5,825 nt of DNA from Candidatus Zixiibacteriota bacterium (GTDB taxonomy: Bacteria; Zixibacteria; MSB-5A5; GN15; PGXB01), in assembly GCA_030642025.1 (NCBI GenBank), contig DAOWOO010000104.1:1-5825 (forward strand), given 5' to 3'. Positions 5,457 to 5,825 of the stretch are shown here, one piece after another. A program made the position numbers and the translations under genes. The stretch's first letter is position 1, and each line of letters opens with the position of its first letter. Below the pieces are notes generated by a model, which saw nothing but the letters and a program-made list of their open reading frames with translations, was not told the origin of the DNA and made no database searches.

Positions 5457-5825
5457 ATGCCTAATTGGACATCGAAAACCACGCGGACTACCAGGACTCG
5501 CAAAACTACGACAAGAAAGAGTACTGCCAAAAAGGCCGCGCCGAAGAAAACAGCGACTCGTAAAACCACCACGCGCAAGACAACCTGGCGCAAAGCTACG
5601 ACTCGCAAATCACCGGCTCGCAAAGCCACGACTCGCAAGTCACCAACTCGCAAAGCCACAACTCGCAAGTCACCGGCTCGCAAAACCACCACGCGCAAGA
5701 CAACCTGGCGCAAACCTACAACTCGCAAGTCACCGGCTCGCAAATCGCCGACTCGCCACTCACCGGCGCGTAAAGCCACGACTCGCCAGTCACCAGCGCG
5801 TAAAGCCACGACTCGCAAAACAACC
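5457..5825 (+). CDS. Histone H1-like, Lys/Arg/Thr-rich pentapeptide-repeat protein (partial, 3' end missing)
   Basis: The 123 visible codons run open to the window edge. The product begins MPNWTSKTTRTTRTRK and from residue 31 becomes a strict five-residue repeat of the form (K/H/Q)-(T/A/S/P)-(T/P)-(A/T/W)-R, alternating mainly KSPAR or KSPTR with KATTR. It has 23 Lys, 22 Arg and 38 Thr but no Asp or Glu. Seven S-P-x-R units resemble the S/T-P-K/R-K/R motifs by which eukaryotic H1 tails contact the DNA minor groove, and the composition recalls bacterial H1-like proteins (chlamydial Hc2, AlgP-type tails). A nucleoid- or RNA-binding role is therefore inferred. No folded domain, signal peptide or membrane segment appears in this part. 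Synonymous codons vary between repeats (CGC/CGT, AAA/AAG, four Thr codons), consistent with selection on protein sequence. A C-terminal domain may lie beyond the window. Confidence 0.75.
   Translation, partial: MPNWTSKTTRTTRTRKTTTRKSTAKKAAPKKTATRKTTTRKTTWRKATTRKSPARKATTRKSPTRKATTRKSPARKTTTRKTTWRKPTTRKSPARKSPTRHSPARKATTRQSPARKATTRKTT
5547..5825 (+). repeat. 15-bp-period coding repeat with an internal 120-bp duplication
   Basis: From 5547 the DNA repeats every 15 bases, one pentapeptide per unit. A larger copy is visible: 5562-5594 and 5682-5714 are identical over 33 bases, including the rare TGG (Trp) codon, and similarity continues beyond with a few substitutions. The 120-bp offset equals eight pentads, so the tract has grown by block duplication. 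Copy number may vary between strains. Confidence 0.85.

Noticed and set aside
5300..5818. Long open frame on the minus strand rich in RVVALRAGD-type repeats
   Set aside because: It is the antisense of the 15-bp repeat; a period divisible by three keeps several frames open. The plus frame has the strong ribosome site, an ATG just before the repeat and synonymous codon variation.
5547..5825. CRISPR array or non-coding minisatellite
   Set aside because: Units are 15 bp with no unique spacers, and the period and substitutions respect a reading frame, so a coding repeat explains it.

Overview
The window carries five complete protein genes and one gene that runs off the right edge. A few bases at the left edge may be the tail of another gene. 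Base composition is moderate and codon use is similar across the first five genes. The RecA sequence, the cinA-thpR-recA order and the HD-GYP protein fit a free-living Gram-negative-type bacterium. A deep-branching lineage (FCB/Zixibacteria-like or deltaproteobacterial) is my guess from gene order and sequence feel only; no 16S rRNA or other decisive marker is present.

Left half (1-3165, plus strand): cinA (NMN deamidase with an N-terminal CinA/MoCF domain) shares one base with thpR (2H-family RNA 2',3'-cyclic phosphodiesterase). recA follows after a gap of about 170 bp that holds a good sigma70-type promoter but no canonical SOS box. A stem-loop terminator closes recA, and no recX follows.

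Middle (3200-4960, minus strand): two genes run convergently toward recA. The upstream one (4322-4942) encodes a soluble protein of about 206 residues that I do not recognise. It ends in a hairpin that includes its stop codon, followed by a strong T-tailed terminator. The downstream one (3200-4186) encodes an HD-GYP phosphodiesterase-type protein with all the signature histidines and aspartates. The terminator between them suggests mostly separate transcription.

Right end: a divergent intergenic region of about 500 bp (4961-5456) holds several inverted repeats. One nested set upstream of the unknown gene offers two mutually exclusive pairings. After a strong ribosome binding site at 5441-5447, a plus-strand gene opens at 5457 and continues past the window. 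Its visible 123 residues contain no acidic residue, are 37% Lys+Arg and 31% Thr, and settle into a strict pentapeptide repeat (KSPAR/KATTR type). This resembles histone H1-like DNA-compacting tails with S-P-x-R/K motifs and is the most interesting item in the window. Its function is inferred from composition only.
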